From Fibrobacter sp. (GTDB lineage: Bacteria; Fibrobacterota; Fibrobacteria; Fibrobacterales; Fibrobacteraceae): 63,068 nucleotides of DNA. The number at the start of each line of letters is the position of its first letter. The stretch's first letter is position 1. Where the stretch lies: contig JAGCGO010000103.1 in assembly GCA_017649565.1 (NCBI GenBank), forward strand, positions 1-63,068. Direction: 5' to 3'. This document shows positions 48,980-57,814 of the stretch, in pieces. The translations under genes were made by a program, and so were the position numbers. The notes below the pieces were generated by a model. The model was given only the letters and a program-made list of their open reading frames with translations, ran no database searches and was not told the origin of the DNA.

Positions 48980-49201
48980 ATGAAGCAGAAAATAGTATGG
49001 CTGGGAGGCCTTTTTATTGCAGGTGCTTTATGTGCCTGTGCTACTGCACCTCGCTGGTATAAGCCGGGTGTATCACAATACGAAACAGAAAACGCAATTG
49101 CTCAGTGCGAATACGAAAAGGGCAAGGATCACGTAGAACAGGGTGATTTTGTTACGAACTGCATGAAACGCCAGGGTTTTCGCTGGTCGAGCAAGTATTA
49201 A
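48980..49201 (+). CDS. small lipoprotein
   Basis: 73 aa. A lipoprotein signal with Cys20 (GLFIAGALCACATAP) and a short mature part that contains two more cysteines (AQCEYEKGKDHVEQGDFVTNC). AAAGGA lies upstream of the ATG. Its TAA stop abuts the convergent phosphatase gene stop (TAATTA). Size and composition match small Fibrobacter lipoproteins, but no family is identified. Confidence 0.75.
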   Translation: MKQKIVWLGGLFIAGALCACATAPRWYKPGVSQYETENAIAQCEYEKGKDHVEQGDFVTNCMKRQGFRWSSKY

Positions 49202-50578
49202 TTAGTTCTTCCCTGCAGCGGCCTTTCCGTAGAATTCCCTGAAGTCGTCCCAGCGGTAGTATGGCGCTGCAGGGCATTTCGCGGGGGCTCCCTTCGGCAG
49301 GCTCAGGGAACCTGTGGAATCGTCTGTCTTGCACGTGACGGGCAATGTTTGCTCCTTTTCGTTGAGCAAGACTTTCACGAGAATCGGGGCGCCTTTTTTT
49401 GTGGATTTGTAGAAGGCTATCTGCACATTGGCGGCCATGGGGCTGATTTCGTAATCGCGGTAGACCTTGTGCAGGTTTTCCATGTCGGCCGTTTCGGTTC
49501 CGGCGCTACCCAGTTGCAACAGCGCGACGAACGGGAAAATTACCGTGTCGTGACCGAAGCGGAGCGTCGCTGTGGCTTTTTTTGCGGTCTTGGCCGTGCC
49601 GGAGGTCTTGTCGGCCTTGGTCGTGTCCACGGCAATTACCTTGTCGGCGACTTCCAATACATTCTTCAAGAGCGGCCTTGCATTTTCGAGACCCTGCTTT
49701 TTCGCGAAGGGGTTATTGCCGAGAACGCTGTACCACCAGGCATTCTGGGCGCGCCAGCGTTCGTAGATTTCGTCGGCGGTCCACAGGTCATCGAAGCTGA
49801 ATTCGATTTCGGGGCTGCCCTGCAGGCTGTTGCCAATCTCGTAGATGCGGCTGTAGAGTTCGCCGGCGTTTACGCTCTTCTTGATGTAATTGGTGTCGCT
49901 AAAGATTGTGCGCATCATGCGCGTGGGATCCACGTGACTGTAAAGCTTTTCGTTTTCCTTTTGCCAGGCGGGCGTATTCGATTCCCCGATGATTTTTCCG
50001 AAGTCGAGCGGGCTGATGAATGCCATCAGGTACTTGCCCGATTCCTGGTGGATGTCGAGCTTGGGCTTTTGGGCGCGCAGTTCCTCGAGGAATGCGGCCA
50101 TGCTCACGACGCAGCGGGTAGAGGTGCTTGCGTAGGCTTCTACGTAGGCATCGTTCTTGAACAGTTCCGGGAAGTTCTTGACCATGCGCTTTGCGATTCC
50201 CTGGTGCTGCGCGACACCCAGTTGCGTGAGGTCTCCTGCACGCGGGGCGGCGTATTCGTCCAGGTACTTGGCGCGTTCAAGAAGGTTCTTGCCGAGCTCG
50301 GTGAGCTTACCGAGGGAATCTGCCTTGGCCAGTGTTTTATACAGTTCGTGATAGTGGTCGGCGGGCTGGTGGAAACGGCTGCCGTGCCTGCCGTAATGGG
50401 TCAGGTAGAAGGGCTTGTACCCTGCGGGGGCCTTGGTGTACTTGGCATCGGGCGTGGGGTAGGCATAGTAGTTGCTCCCCATCTTGTGGAAGTCCTTGAT
50501 GATTTCGGTCTTGACGGAATCAGTCTGTGCGAAGCAGGCAATTGTCGTCGTGAACAATAATGCGAGAACTGGTTTCAT
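49202..50578 (-). CDS. histidine acid phosphatase (MINPP/phytase-like)
   Basis: 458 aa. A signal peptide (~1-17) precedes the branch-2 histidine phosphatase signature RHGSRF (Arg64-His65), and the late acidic motif FGHDTVIFPF supplies the His-Asp proton donor. The intervening helical cap has the MINPP-type NAWWYSVLG pattern. Likely an exported phosphomonoesterase acting on inositol phosphates or other phosphoesters; substrate preference cannot be read from sequence. It lies 10 bases downstream of hisI, so the pair may be co-transcribed. Confidence 0.88.
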   Translation of the reverse strand: MKPVLALLFTTTIACFAQTDSVKTEIIKDFHKMGSNYYAYPTPDAKYTKAPAGYKPFYLTHYGRHGSRFHQPADHYHELYKTLAKADSLGKLTELGKNLLERAKYLDEYAAPRAGDLTQLGVAQHQGIAKRMVKNFPELFKNDAYVEAYASTSTRCVVSMAAFLEELRAQKPKLDIHQESGKYLMAFISPLDFGKIIGESNTPAWQKENEKLYSHVDPTRMMRTIFSDTNYIKKSVNAGELYSRIYEIGNSLQGSPEIEFSFDDLWTADEIYERWRAQNAWWYSVLGNNPFAKKQGLENARPLLKNVLEVADKVIAVDTTKADKTSGTAKTAKKATATLRFGHDTVIFPFVALLQLGSAGTETADMENLHKVYRDYEISPMAANVQIAFYKSTKKGAPILVKVLLNEKEQTLPVTCKTDDSTGSLSLPKGAPAKCPAAPYYRWDDFREFYGKAAAGKN

Positions 50579-50588
50579 ATACCACTTC

Positions 50589-50939
50589 CTACTTATCCAC
50601 TACCTTGAAGAAGCAGCTTCTCGCGCCCGTATGGCATGCCACTTGCGGGCCCTGCATGCGGACCTTGAAGAGCAGCGCGTCGCTGTCGCAGTCGGCGGCC
50701 CATTCCACGACGGTCATCACGTTGCCGCTCGTGTCGCCCTTGTGCCAGTATTCCTTGCGGCTGCGGCTCCAGAAAACCATCTCGCCGCATTCGTGCGTGC
50801 GGCGCAGGGCTTCCTCGTCCATCCATGCCATCATCAGCACGTCGCCCTTGTCTGCATCCTGTACGATAGCCGGCGCGAGCTTTACACCGCCGAATTCCAC
50901 TTCAAACTTGATTTCCTTGATGAGTTCTTCGAATTTCAT
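50589..50939 (-). CDS. hisI: phosphoribosyl-AMP cyclohydrolase
   Basis: 116 aa, the length of a stand-alone HisI. Conserved elements: [37 protein letters not shown] (metal site) and [11 protein letters not shown] (Cys ligands). It opens the ring of PR-AMP in histidine synthesis. HisE is not fused here. It is followed 10 bases later by the phosphatase and preceded by an AT-rich 30-base gap. No other his genes are in the window. Confidence 0.96.
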   Translation of the reverse strand: MKFEELIKEIKFEVEFGGVKLAPAIVQDADKGDVLMMAWMDEEALRRTHECGEMVFWSRSRKEYWHKGDTSGNVMTVVEWAADCDSDALLFKVRMQGPQVACHTGARSCFFKVVDK

Positions 50940-50969
50940 AAAATGAAAATAGAAAAAATGGTTAAGTTG

Positions 50970-53066
50970 TTAGTTGCTGAATGTCCAGACGATGCCGTAG
51001 GCGAATCGCAGACCTTCCGGAGTGTATCCTGCTTCGGGCATGTAGATGCTGTGGTTGAAATTCTCGATTCTCGTGTAGAGCTCGAAGGATTGAATTTGCA
51101 TGCGGGCTTCGAAATCCAGGGCCAGGTAGTGGCTCAACTCAACCATCTCGGGATTGCCACGCTCGTTGATGGTGCAGTCCATCCTGTTGTTGAACCATTG
51201 CCAGTCCACGCGCACGCTGACGCCCAGCCTGTCCTTGACAAAACGGTTTTGCCAGTGGATGCTGCCCTTGTAGTAGAGCTCCGGCGTGTCGATGAGTTTC
51301 CTCGAACGGTCCAGGACCTGTCCGCGCTCCAGGTAGAACTTCCAGTTGCCAAGACGGAATCCCACCTGCAGAATCCAGTCGAGCGTGTTCGCTTCGTCGA
51401 TATTTGCCCAACGGTAAAGCGTTTCGATCGAATCCGCCGTGACGATAGTGTCAACGATAGTCTCGATTACGGTTTCATTCCCGTTGTACCGTTCGTACTG
51501 CCGCTCGTTGTAAGAGACTGTACTGTCGACGCTTCCCTTCTTGACCCAGTAGGGTCTCATCAGGTTCTCGACTTTCTCGTAGCGGAAACCGAGCCCGTAG
51601 AACACTTCGCGCGAATGCCAACCGATGTGCGTGGCGTAGCGGTCGCGCTTTTCGTATTTCAAGTCCTTGTTCGCGAACGAGAGACGTCCTGTTTCGTTGA
51701 GCTTGATCTGGTTGATGTCGGGGAACCTGTTGTCGTGTCGCGTGTTCCCGTTCAGCCTGAAGTGGTAGGGCAGAAGAACGGTCGCGTCGGTAGAATAGGC
51801 CGGGGCATAGTCCTGTTCGTCGAGCAGGGAACTGTTGCGCTGCATACCCGCCTGTACGCGGAACATCGTAAAGGCGATAGTGTCGGAAAGCTGCAGGTAA
51901 CCTACTTCGCGGTCCTGGAAGTATTCCTTCTTCTTGTCTCCGCGTTCGTCGTCGGCGTTCAGGAATTCGTAGCTGAACTTGATCGTGGGGTTGAGCAGGG
52001 TCTTGTAGCCGAGCCCGAAGTTGCCGAGGATGGTCTCGTATTCGAGCGTGGTGGTCGTGTCGTAGTAAATCTTGTTTAAACTTGTGATCCCGTTGCTTGC
52101 GACAACGGTCGCCGTGTCCTTGAGAATTGCCGGGAGGGAATCCTCCTCTATCTCGTGAGTGCCGTACTGGAAGTCCGTAGAGAACGTCAGCTTGGAGGTG
52201 GGGTAGAGCTCAAAGCCCGCACCGTAGGTGACGGCCTTGATGTCGATGGTGTAGGGGTCGGTCTGGAACGTGCGTATGGAATGGTCCAAGGTGTCGAGCA
52301 ACACCTTGTGGTTCGTGTTGTCCGCATTTTCCAGGCTCAGGTAGTTCATCTTGAGGTAGGCCTTGCCGAGACCGAAACGCCAGGTGAGCATGGGCTGTAC
52401 GTGCATGCTGTTCATGGCGATGTTCCTGCCGCCGAACGGGATTTGCGTGGAGTCGCGGCCCAGCGCGAAGTAGGGCGAGTGGGTCACGTTCTGGTAGGCG
52501 TAATCCTTGGAGTCGTGGTTCGAGTGGCTCTGTATGCCGAAATCCAACATCACGGAGTCGGTGACGAGCCTGCGGAAGTCAAGCCGGAGGGCGTTGCCGT
52601 CGAACGAGGAACGCTCCCAGTTCAGGTCGGTGATGGGGGTGTCCAGCGGGATGCCGTGCCTCTCCTCGAAAAGGATGCCGTTCTCGCCGTTCAGGGTAAG
52701 CGTTGTCGCATCGTAACCCAGCCGCGTCGTGTACAGGCCGGCCAACTTGCTCGGGTAGCGTCTGGAAAGCGAGGATATGCCTAACGTCATGGGGTCGAGT
52801 TCAGGGTGCCCGAGTATAGATGTCCCGAGGACCCATTCGGATTTCTGGCCCGACACGTCGTAGGTGCGCTGCATGACTTCCCTCAGGGGAATGACCCACC
52901 GTCCTGCATCGGTCTCCCGGACCGCCGGGTCCGGCCTATCCGGGGATTCCCACGAGGAATCCTGCGGTGCGGGAATCTTGTACTGCATTGCCGGGATGAC
53001 ATCGGCGAGGGCGCTTGCGGTAAGCGCCATGACAAGTGCTGCTATGTTTACGACTGGAAATTTCAT
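50970..53066 (-). CDS. outer-membrane beta-barrel-like protein
   Basis: 698 aa from the ATG at 53066, which overlaps the TGA of the PHP gene (TGATG); an ATG at 53075 would lie inside that gene. The signal is MKFPVVNIAALVMALTASALA. The mature protein has continuous amphipathic strands with aromatic girdle residues and ends in GIVWTFSN, where the near-terminal aromatic fits a barrel. No TonB box or plug was recognised. It is the third gene of a unit with the PHP enzyme and the 182-aa ORF. Confidence 0.72.
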   Translation of the reverse strand: MKFPVVNIAALVMALTASALADVIPAMQYKIPAPQDSSWESPDRPDPAVRETDAGRWVIPLREVMQRTYDVSGQKSEWVLGTSILGHPELDPMTLGISSLSRRYPSKLAGLYTTRLGYDATTLTLNGENGILFEERHGIPLDTPITDLNWERSSFDGNALRLDFRRLVTDSVMLDFGIQSHSNHDSKDYAYQNVTHSPYFALGRDSTQIPFGGRNIAMNSMHVQPMLTWRFGLGKAYLKMNYLSLENADNTNHKVLLDTLDHSIRTFQTDPYTIDIKAVTYGAGFELYPTSKLTFSTDFQYGTHEIEEDSLPAILKDTATVVASNGITSLNKIYYDTTTTLEYETILGNFGLGYKTLLNPTIKFSYEFLNADDERGDKKKEYFQDREVGYLQLSDTIAFTMFRVQAGMQRNSSLLDEQDYAPAYSTDATVLLPYHFRLNGNTRHDNRFPDINQIKLNETGRLSFANKDLKYEKRDRYATHIGWHSREVFYGLGFRYEKVENLMRPYWVKKGSVDSTVSYNERQYERYNGNETVIETIVDTIVTADSIETLYRWANIDEANTLDWILQVGFRLGNWKFYLERGQVLDRSRKLIDTPELYYKGSIHWQNRFVKDRLGVSVRVDWQWFNNRMDCTINERGNPEMVELSHYLALDFEARMQIQSFELYTRIENFNHSIYMPEAGYTPEGLRFAYGIVWTFSN

Positions 53067-53935
53067 CAGTACCATTCCGCGCGGGATTTTTCACGGCGTT
53101 CGCGGAGAGCCTGGACCACGCTGTAGGGCATTTTCATGCAGCCGGGAGGATAGGTGCCGCCTTCGGTGTGGAAGTCGGATCCGCCCGTGCCGATGAGGCC
53201 GAACCGATGGGCCATGTCCTTGTACTTGCGCGCGACGGCGCCCTTCTGTGCGGGGCTGTAGACCTCGATGCCCTGGATGCCCCATTCCACCATGTTCTCG
53301 ATGAACTCGTCGCTTACGCCGGACTTGTACGGATGGGCGAGCACGGCAATTCCGCCTGCGTTTTCGATGAGGCGGATGGTCTGTTGCGGGTTGAGTCCCT
53401 TTTTCTCGACGAAGGCGACGCAGCCGTCGCCGAGGTACTTGGTGAACGCCTCGGAAAAGTTGGAAATGTATTCTTCGTCGACCAGGGACATGGCAATGTG
53501 AGGGCGCCCGATGACTTTCCCCTTGCAGTAGGAATGCACCTTCTCGAAGGAGATGTCGATGCCCAACGCGTTCAGCTTCTTGATGATTGCCTTGACTCGG
53601 CTAATCCTCTGCTTTGCAAATTCTTCCAGTTCCATGTTCAGGGCGAGGTTCGTCGGGTCGCAGAAATATCCCAGGATATGGATGTCTTTGCTCTGCCAGA
53701 CGGCGGATATCTCGATGCCGGGAATAATTTCGAGGCCGATTTCCTTGGCGGGTTCTTCGGCCAGCTTGAACGAGTCGAGGTTGTCGTGGTCAGTGATAGA
53801 AATGCAGCGCAGTCCCTTGCGCTTGCAAAGCCTGAGTAGCTCTTCGACTTCTAGATTTCCGTCGGAGAGCTTCGTGTGTAGGTGCAAGTCGGCGAACCCA
53901 CCGCTCTCGGTGATGATGGTGGATCCCTTTTGCAT
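53066..53935 (-). CDS. PHP-domain phosphoesterase
   Basis: 289 aa. The PHP metal motifs are present: ADLHLHTKLSDG, ITDHDNLD, IPGIEIS and the later IGRPHIA, VLAHPYKSG and GGSDFHTEGG. Similar stand-alone PHP enzymes (YciV/RnaM-like) remove nucleotides or phosphate from RNA/DNA 5' ends or from 3',5'-bisphosphates. It overlaps both neighbours by 1 base, so translation of the three genes is linked. Cytoplasmic. Exact substrate unknown. Confidence 0.9.
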   Translation of the reverse strand: MQKGSTIITESGGFADLHLHTKLSDGNLEVEELLRLCKRKGLRCISITDHDNLDSFKLAEEPAKEIGLEIIPGIEISAVWQSKDIHILGYFCDPTNLALNMELEEFAKQRISRVKAIIKKLNALGIDISFEKVHSYCKGKVIGRPHIAMSLVDEEYISNFSEAFTKYLGDGCVAFVEKKGLNPQQTIRLIENAGGIAVLAHPYKSGVSDEFIENMVEWGIQGIEVYSPAQKGAVARKYKDMAHRFGLIGTGGSDFHTEGGTYPPGCMKMPYSVVQALRERREKSRAEWY

Positions 53936-54483
53936 TAGCCAACTCCGTAATACTCGGAGATTGTTTGGGCTTCGGACTTGTTGTCCCTGTGGAGGCTCAG
54001 GTTAAGGAATGGGTAATAACTTTCGATAGCAAATCCAATGCGGCAGGGGGCGTTACTTGTCTTGGCGAGGAACAGGCGGGGGAGGAACGGGTCATCAAGG
54101 TACAGGCAGACCTGCGGAGCGAACTCCTGGATCTTGCGCTGGATCTCGCTGAACACGGGCTCGCCGAATCGGCATTCCTTGTCGCTGTAATATACGGCAT
54201 GGGAACGCCTGGAAGATATCAGGGAGTGCTGCGACTCGTGGGTGCAGAACAGCATGTTCTTGAACCAAGCATCGGGCATCGCGCGCATGAACTTGTTGGC
54301 GCGTTCCAGGTCCTTGGGCAGGAACGTAATCGTCTTCGGATGGTTCTTCAGAATTTCCGGAAACTCGAAAGCAGCGGAGTCTTCACCAGCCTGTTTTAGA
54401 AACCACTGGAACAGCTTGGTGCTGGAATAGAATCGCTTGAAAAAGTAGCGAAAGGTGTCTGTAAAATAGGGTGAAGGTGTCAC
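53935..54483 (-). CDS. hypothetical protein with weak GT9-like similarity
   Basis: 182 aa, no signal peptide. The second half (FAPQVCLYLDDPFLPRLFLAK, then CRIGFAIESYYPFLNLSL) resembles the nucleotide-binding fold of heptosyltransferase-type (GT9) proteins, but it is short and the catalytic pattern is not clear. The first gene of an overlapping unit with the PHP enzyme and a barrel protein. Treat as unknown. Confidence 0.65.
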   Translation of the reverse strand: MTPSPYFTDTFRYFFKRFYSSTKLFQWFLKQAGEDSAAFEFPEILKNHPKTITFLPKDLERANKFMRAMPDAWFKNMLFCTHESQHSLISSRRSHAVYYSDKECRFGEPVFSEIQRKIQEFAPQVCLYLDDPFLPRLFLAKTSNAPCRIGFAIESYYPFLNLSLHRDNKSEAQTISEYYGVG

Positions 54484-54531
54484 GATTGCTCCAAGTCAAA
54501 TAACCATTGGATAATATACTAAATTTACGCC

Positions 54532-55140
54532 ATGCCTAAAGTTAAGTTCTATGCCATAAAGGCCCCCGAAAAAAGTCAAATTGTGGATTCTTGGGCCGAA
54601 TGCGAATCTCTGACGCACGGGATTAAGGGAGTTTTGTTCAAATCTTTCGCAACGAGGGCCGAAGCCGAGGCTTGGATTGCCGGAATCGAGGCTCCTGTCC
54701 CGGCCGGAATCCGCGTTTTTGTCGATGGCTCCTTTTCGCCGACTTTCGCTCCGGCCGGTTGGGCTTATGTTGTCGTGGACGGGGACAAGGAACTGGCACG
54801 CGGTTCGGGAATCACGGCGTTCCCTGCCGAAAGCCGCAATATCGACGGTGAAGTCATGGCGAGCTACCAGGCAATGCGCTGGCTCGACGCTCACGACATG
54901 GAAGGCGTGATCTGTCATGACTACGAGGGTGTCGCCCGCTGGGCAAAGGGTGAATGGCAGGCCAAGAGCAACGTCGCGAAGCAGTACGTGAACGCCATCA
55001 GGCCCTACGTGCACCGTGCAAAGTTCGAGAAGGTCGCCGCGCACACGGGCGTCAAGTGGAACGAACTTGTAGACAAACTAGCTAAAGAGGCTATCGAGAA
55101 AGCAAAAAAGGCTTCTGAAAAATCGGAGAAAAAAGACTAG
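54532..55140 (+). CDS. RNase H with viroplasmin domain
   Basis: 202 aa. An N-terminal caulimovirus-viroplasmin domain (~1-45: KFYAIKAPE, FKSFATRAEAEAWI) precedes an RNase H fold (~55-180). The catalytic carboxylates can be placed as Asp in FVDGSF, Glu in NIDGEVMA, Asp in ICHDYEGV and Asp in ELVDKLAKEA. This type cleaves RNA in RNA-DNA hybrids. It starts divergently from the 182-aa ORF and ends in a basic Lys-rich tail. Confidence 0.92.
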   Translation: MPKVKFYAIKAPEKSQIVDSWAECESLTHGIKGVLFKSFATRAEAEAWIAGIEAPVPAGIRVFVDGSFSPTFAPAGWAYVVVDGDKELARGSGITAFPAESRNIDGEVMASYQAMRWLDAHDMEGVICHDYEGVARWAKGEWQAKSNVAKQYVNAIRPYVHRAKFEKVAAHTGVKWNELVDKLAKEAIEKAKKASEKSEKKD

Positions 55141-55148
55141 CGCCGCGC

Positions 55149-56444
55149 TTAGTCGCCGAGATTTGATCTCCGGACGCTTCTATGTTTTTTGCCGTAATCC
55201 TTGACGTTTAACCGGGACAGCGGTTGCCTTGCTTCGAAGGTGAATCCTATCAGGAACTGATTGACCATGCCCCATTTTTTTCGATCGTCGATGGGGTCGT
55301 CAAAATGGATTACCTTGGCAAGCCACTGGAATTTTGGAGAAATGTAGAGGAGGTCCCCCGCGGGGAGCCGTTTTGTGAACTGGATGCTTCCCAGGTAGGC
55401 CAGGTTGTCGGAGGAGTCGCTTTCGAATAAGAACTGCGCATATCCAAGACCGCCCATGACATCGATGCCGTAATTGCCGAATTCAAAGGCGTATCCAAAG
55501 AGCCCGTCAAAGGCGATTTGGGTGTTTCTTGAGCCGTTGAATATTGCGTCTAACTGGATTTGGAACACCCAATGGTAGATTTGGAGGCGCCCTTGAGGAA
55601 ACCCGATAGAGAAGGTTTCGTCTACGTTGTCGAAGGCGGATGTCATTAGGCCCTTGCCGAAGGCTAGGGTCACGCCAAAACCGAACACGCCGTCGTTCTT
55701 GTCGTAATCCCGCAATTTGTTGCAGACATCGTCGTCCATGATGGTCTCTATTGCCGCCTTGTACCGGCTTTCGGGATATTTGTTCAAGAAGTTGTTCCTG
55801 GCTTGCAGTATCCAGGTGTAGTCGTTGTCGAACTTGGTATGGCGTCCAAGTGGACTTTCGTCCTTGAACCAGAGCCCCGCCCAGGATTGTGTCAAGTCGA
55901 TTGCGGCATCGGAAGGGGGCTTTCCTATCTTGTGGGCGAATCCTGCAATTTGGTCTGCTGAAATAAGCTTGCTTAAGAAAAGTTCCGCAAGAACGGTAGA
56001 ACTGTATGGCGCATTCTCCAGCATTTCCTTCTTTTCGTAGGCGAACCAGCTGTCGTACTTGGCTATCATGTAGTCCAGGAGCATGTTGTACATCGCGTTG
56101 TCTTCTTCCGTTATCGTGCGGCCATTAATTTCCCGATTCGCGATAAAGGCGTACTTGGTATAGACGTCACTATATTCGCCTTTGCCCTTTTTTTCGGTGT
56201 AGAGCGTGTAGGCTATTCGCACCAGTTTTTCCCGTCGGGATTCAATCGCGCATATCTCCGGATCTGCCTTGTGCCCGTATTCTGCGACAAAGTCCAAAAG
56301 TTCCAGATGCCTCGTGGTGTCTTGCGAAACGGAAATTTCGTTGAACATTCCAAGAACGTATTCGTCGAATGTGCAGGCGTCGATTTCTGCGGAGAAAGAA
56401 ATCGTCGTACTAAGCAGAATCAGGATGAGGAACAAACGCTTCAT
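55149..56444 (-). CDS. hypothetical exported protein, paralogue of the next gene
   Basis: 431 aa with a signal peptide (ILILLSTTISFSA). The mature start EIDACTFDEYVLGMF and the Trp/Phe-rich middle (DLTQSWAGLWFKDESP) are shared with the following protein, as is the C-terminal beta-strand region with VNQFLIGFTFEARQP. This suggests a helical N-terminal half and an outer-membrane barrel-like C-terminal half. Function unknown. It lies 12 bases downstream of the paralogue. Confidence 0.75.
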   Translation of the reverse strand: MKRLFLILILLSTTISFSAEIDACTFDEYVLGMFNEISVSQDTTRHLELLDFVAEYGHKADPEICAIESRREKLVRIAYTLYTEKKGKGEYSDVYTKYAFIANREINGRTITEEDNAMYNMLLDYMIAKYDSWFAYEKKEMLENAPYSSTVLAELFLSKLISADQIAGFAHKIGKPPSDAAIDLTQSWAGLWFKDESPLGRHTKFDNDYTWILQARNNFLNKYPESRYKAAIETIMDDDVCNKLRDYDKNDGVFGFGVTLAFGKGLMTSAFDNVDETFSIGFPQGRLQIYHWVFQIQLDAIFNGSRNTQIAFDGLFGYAFEFGNYGIDVMGGLGYAQFLFESDSSDNLAYLGSIQFTKRLPAGDLLYISPKFQWLAKVIHFDDPIDDRKKWGMVNQFLIGFTFEARQPLSRLNVKDYGKKHRSVRRSNLGD

Positions 56445-56456
56445 GCCGGATACATC

Positions 56457-57800
56457 CTAGATTTCAGAGAGCGGAACGAGAAAGTCGAGCGTTACGCCGA
56501 AGTAGAACTGGTTGATATAGACCCGGCGCTTGCGTTTTGCGATTGGAGAATCAAATTCAAGAGTTTTTAGCGTCCATTGCAATTTAGGAGTGAAGGCGCC
56601 GATTACGCCAAAGTAAAAATGCTTGTATCCCTGGATTCCCGCCAGCAGCGCACGACTTGATGTGGTGTCTTCGCCCATGAAAAACTGGTCGAACCCGATG
56701 CCGACCAATAAATCTGCTCCGAAGGTCTTGTATTCAAGGTTATAGCCGAACAGCCCTTCCAGCCCCATGGCGGTAGTGCTGCCGTCGATGTACATGTCTC
56801 CCTGCAGCTGCGCTACTGCATGGATTATCTGGAGTCGGAAGTGGGGTACGGAAACGGAAATCTTTTCTTTCACGGGATCCATGTCCGAACCGAGCAGAGT
56901 CTTCCCTACCATGACGCCAAGGCCGAAACCGACGCGTCGGTCGTCTTTCTTGTAGGTGCGGATTTCGCCTTCTTCTTCGGCCTGGACGAGATCCTGTATG
57001 AGCTTTTCGTCGGACATCGAAGAAATGGCTGCGGTATAAGGGCTTGCAGGATATTTTTGGGCGAAGTTTTGAATCGGTCTTTGTAGCCAGCTATATTTGC
57101 TTGCCTCGACTTTTTTTGAAGAGTTCTTCGTGATCCATAAACCGGCCCAGGAGTCCTCCCGTTCCTTTTTTACCTCGTCTGTGGACTTGCCTTCAATCAT
57201 GGACAGCTTGGATATTTCCAGGTCTTCGATCAATGCGTCGATTTTCGAAGTGTATCCGTATTTGCCCATGTCGCCGCTCATGGCTGCAGATATCATGCTG
57301 TGCTTTACGTTGGCGAACCGCTTGTCGTATTTTGCAATGATGTAATCGAGTACGATGTTGTAAACGGCATTGTCTTCGTCGGAAAGTTTCCTTTCGTTTT
57401 CTTCGATTCCGCTAAAGTGCTCGTATTTTGTGTAGGCGATATCGTAAGGGATAGCGTCCTGGACGCTCATTACTGTGTCCCTGTTGTGTATTGTAAATGT
57501 GCTCTTGTATTCGATTGTGCTTTGACCGGTATTGCTCGTGCGGAAAAGTTCCGTCACTTTTTTCGAGATGTTCTGGAACTTTTCCTCGTCGGGGCAAATC
57601 TCGTTGTTCGAGGGGAGGCTGTCTTGCCGGATGAAGTCGAGAACCGCGGTGTAGCCGGAATGGGTCTGGCTGCATTCGGTTAACGCATCGACAAGTCGCT
57701 CGTCGAATGTGCAAATGTCCAACTCCGTCGCACCCGCAAGCCCGGCACTGAAAGCGCAGAGGCCAAATGCGAGCTTGTCGAGTTTGCGGACAAAGTTCAT
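56457..57800 (-). CDS. hypothetical exported protein, paralogue of the previous gene
   Basis: 447 aa from the ATG at 57800 (MNFVRKLDKLAFGLCAFSAGLAGA, signal peptide). The longer open frame upstream (to 57950) is antisense to the deiminase reading direction and lacks a signal. Mature start ELDICTFDERLVDAL, middle DSWAGLWITKNSSKK and C-terminal INQFYFGVTLDFLVPL match the 431-aa protein in order. The pair probably arose by tandem duplication. Outer-membrane location is inferred from the C-terminal strands. Confidence 0.75.
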   Translation of the reverse strand: MNFVRKLDKLAFGLCAFSAGLAGATELDICTFDERLVDALTECSQTHSGYTAVLDFIRQDSLPSNNEICPDEEKFQNISKKVTELFRTSNTGQSTIEYKSTFTIHNRDTVMSVQDAIPYDIAYTKYEHFSGIEENERKLSDEDNAVYNIVLDYIIAKYDKRFANVKHSMISAAMSGDMGKYGYTSKIDALIEDLEISKLSMIEGKSTDEVKKEREDSWAGLWITKNSSKKVEASKYSWLQRPIQNFAQKYPASPYTAAISSMSDEKLIQDLVQAEEEGEIRTYKKDDRRVGFGLGVMVGKTLLGSDMDPVKEKISVSVPHFRLQIIHAVAQLQGDMYIDGSTTAMGLEGLFGYNLEYKTFGADLLVGIGFDQFFMGEDTTSSRALLAGIQGYKHFYFGVIGAFTPKLQWTLKTLEFDSPIAKRKRRVYINQFYFGVTLDFLVPLSEI

Positions 57801-57814
57801 GCGGACTTCCCGTT

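Noticed and set aside
50472..52079. 535-codon open frame on the plus strand
   Set aside because: Antisense to hisI and the barrel protein; no domain.
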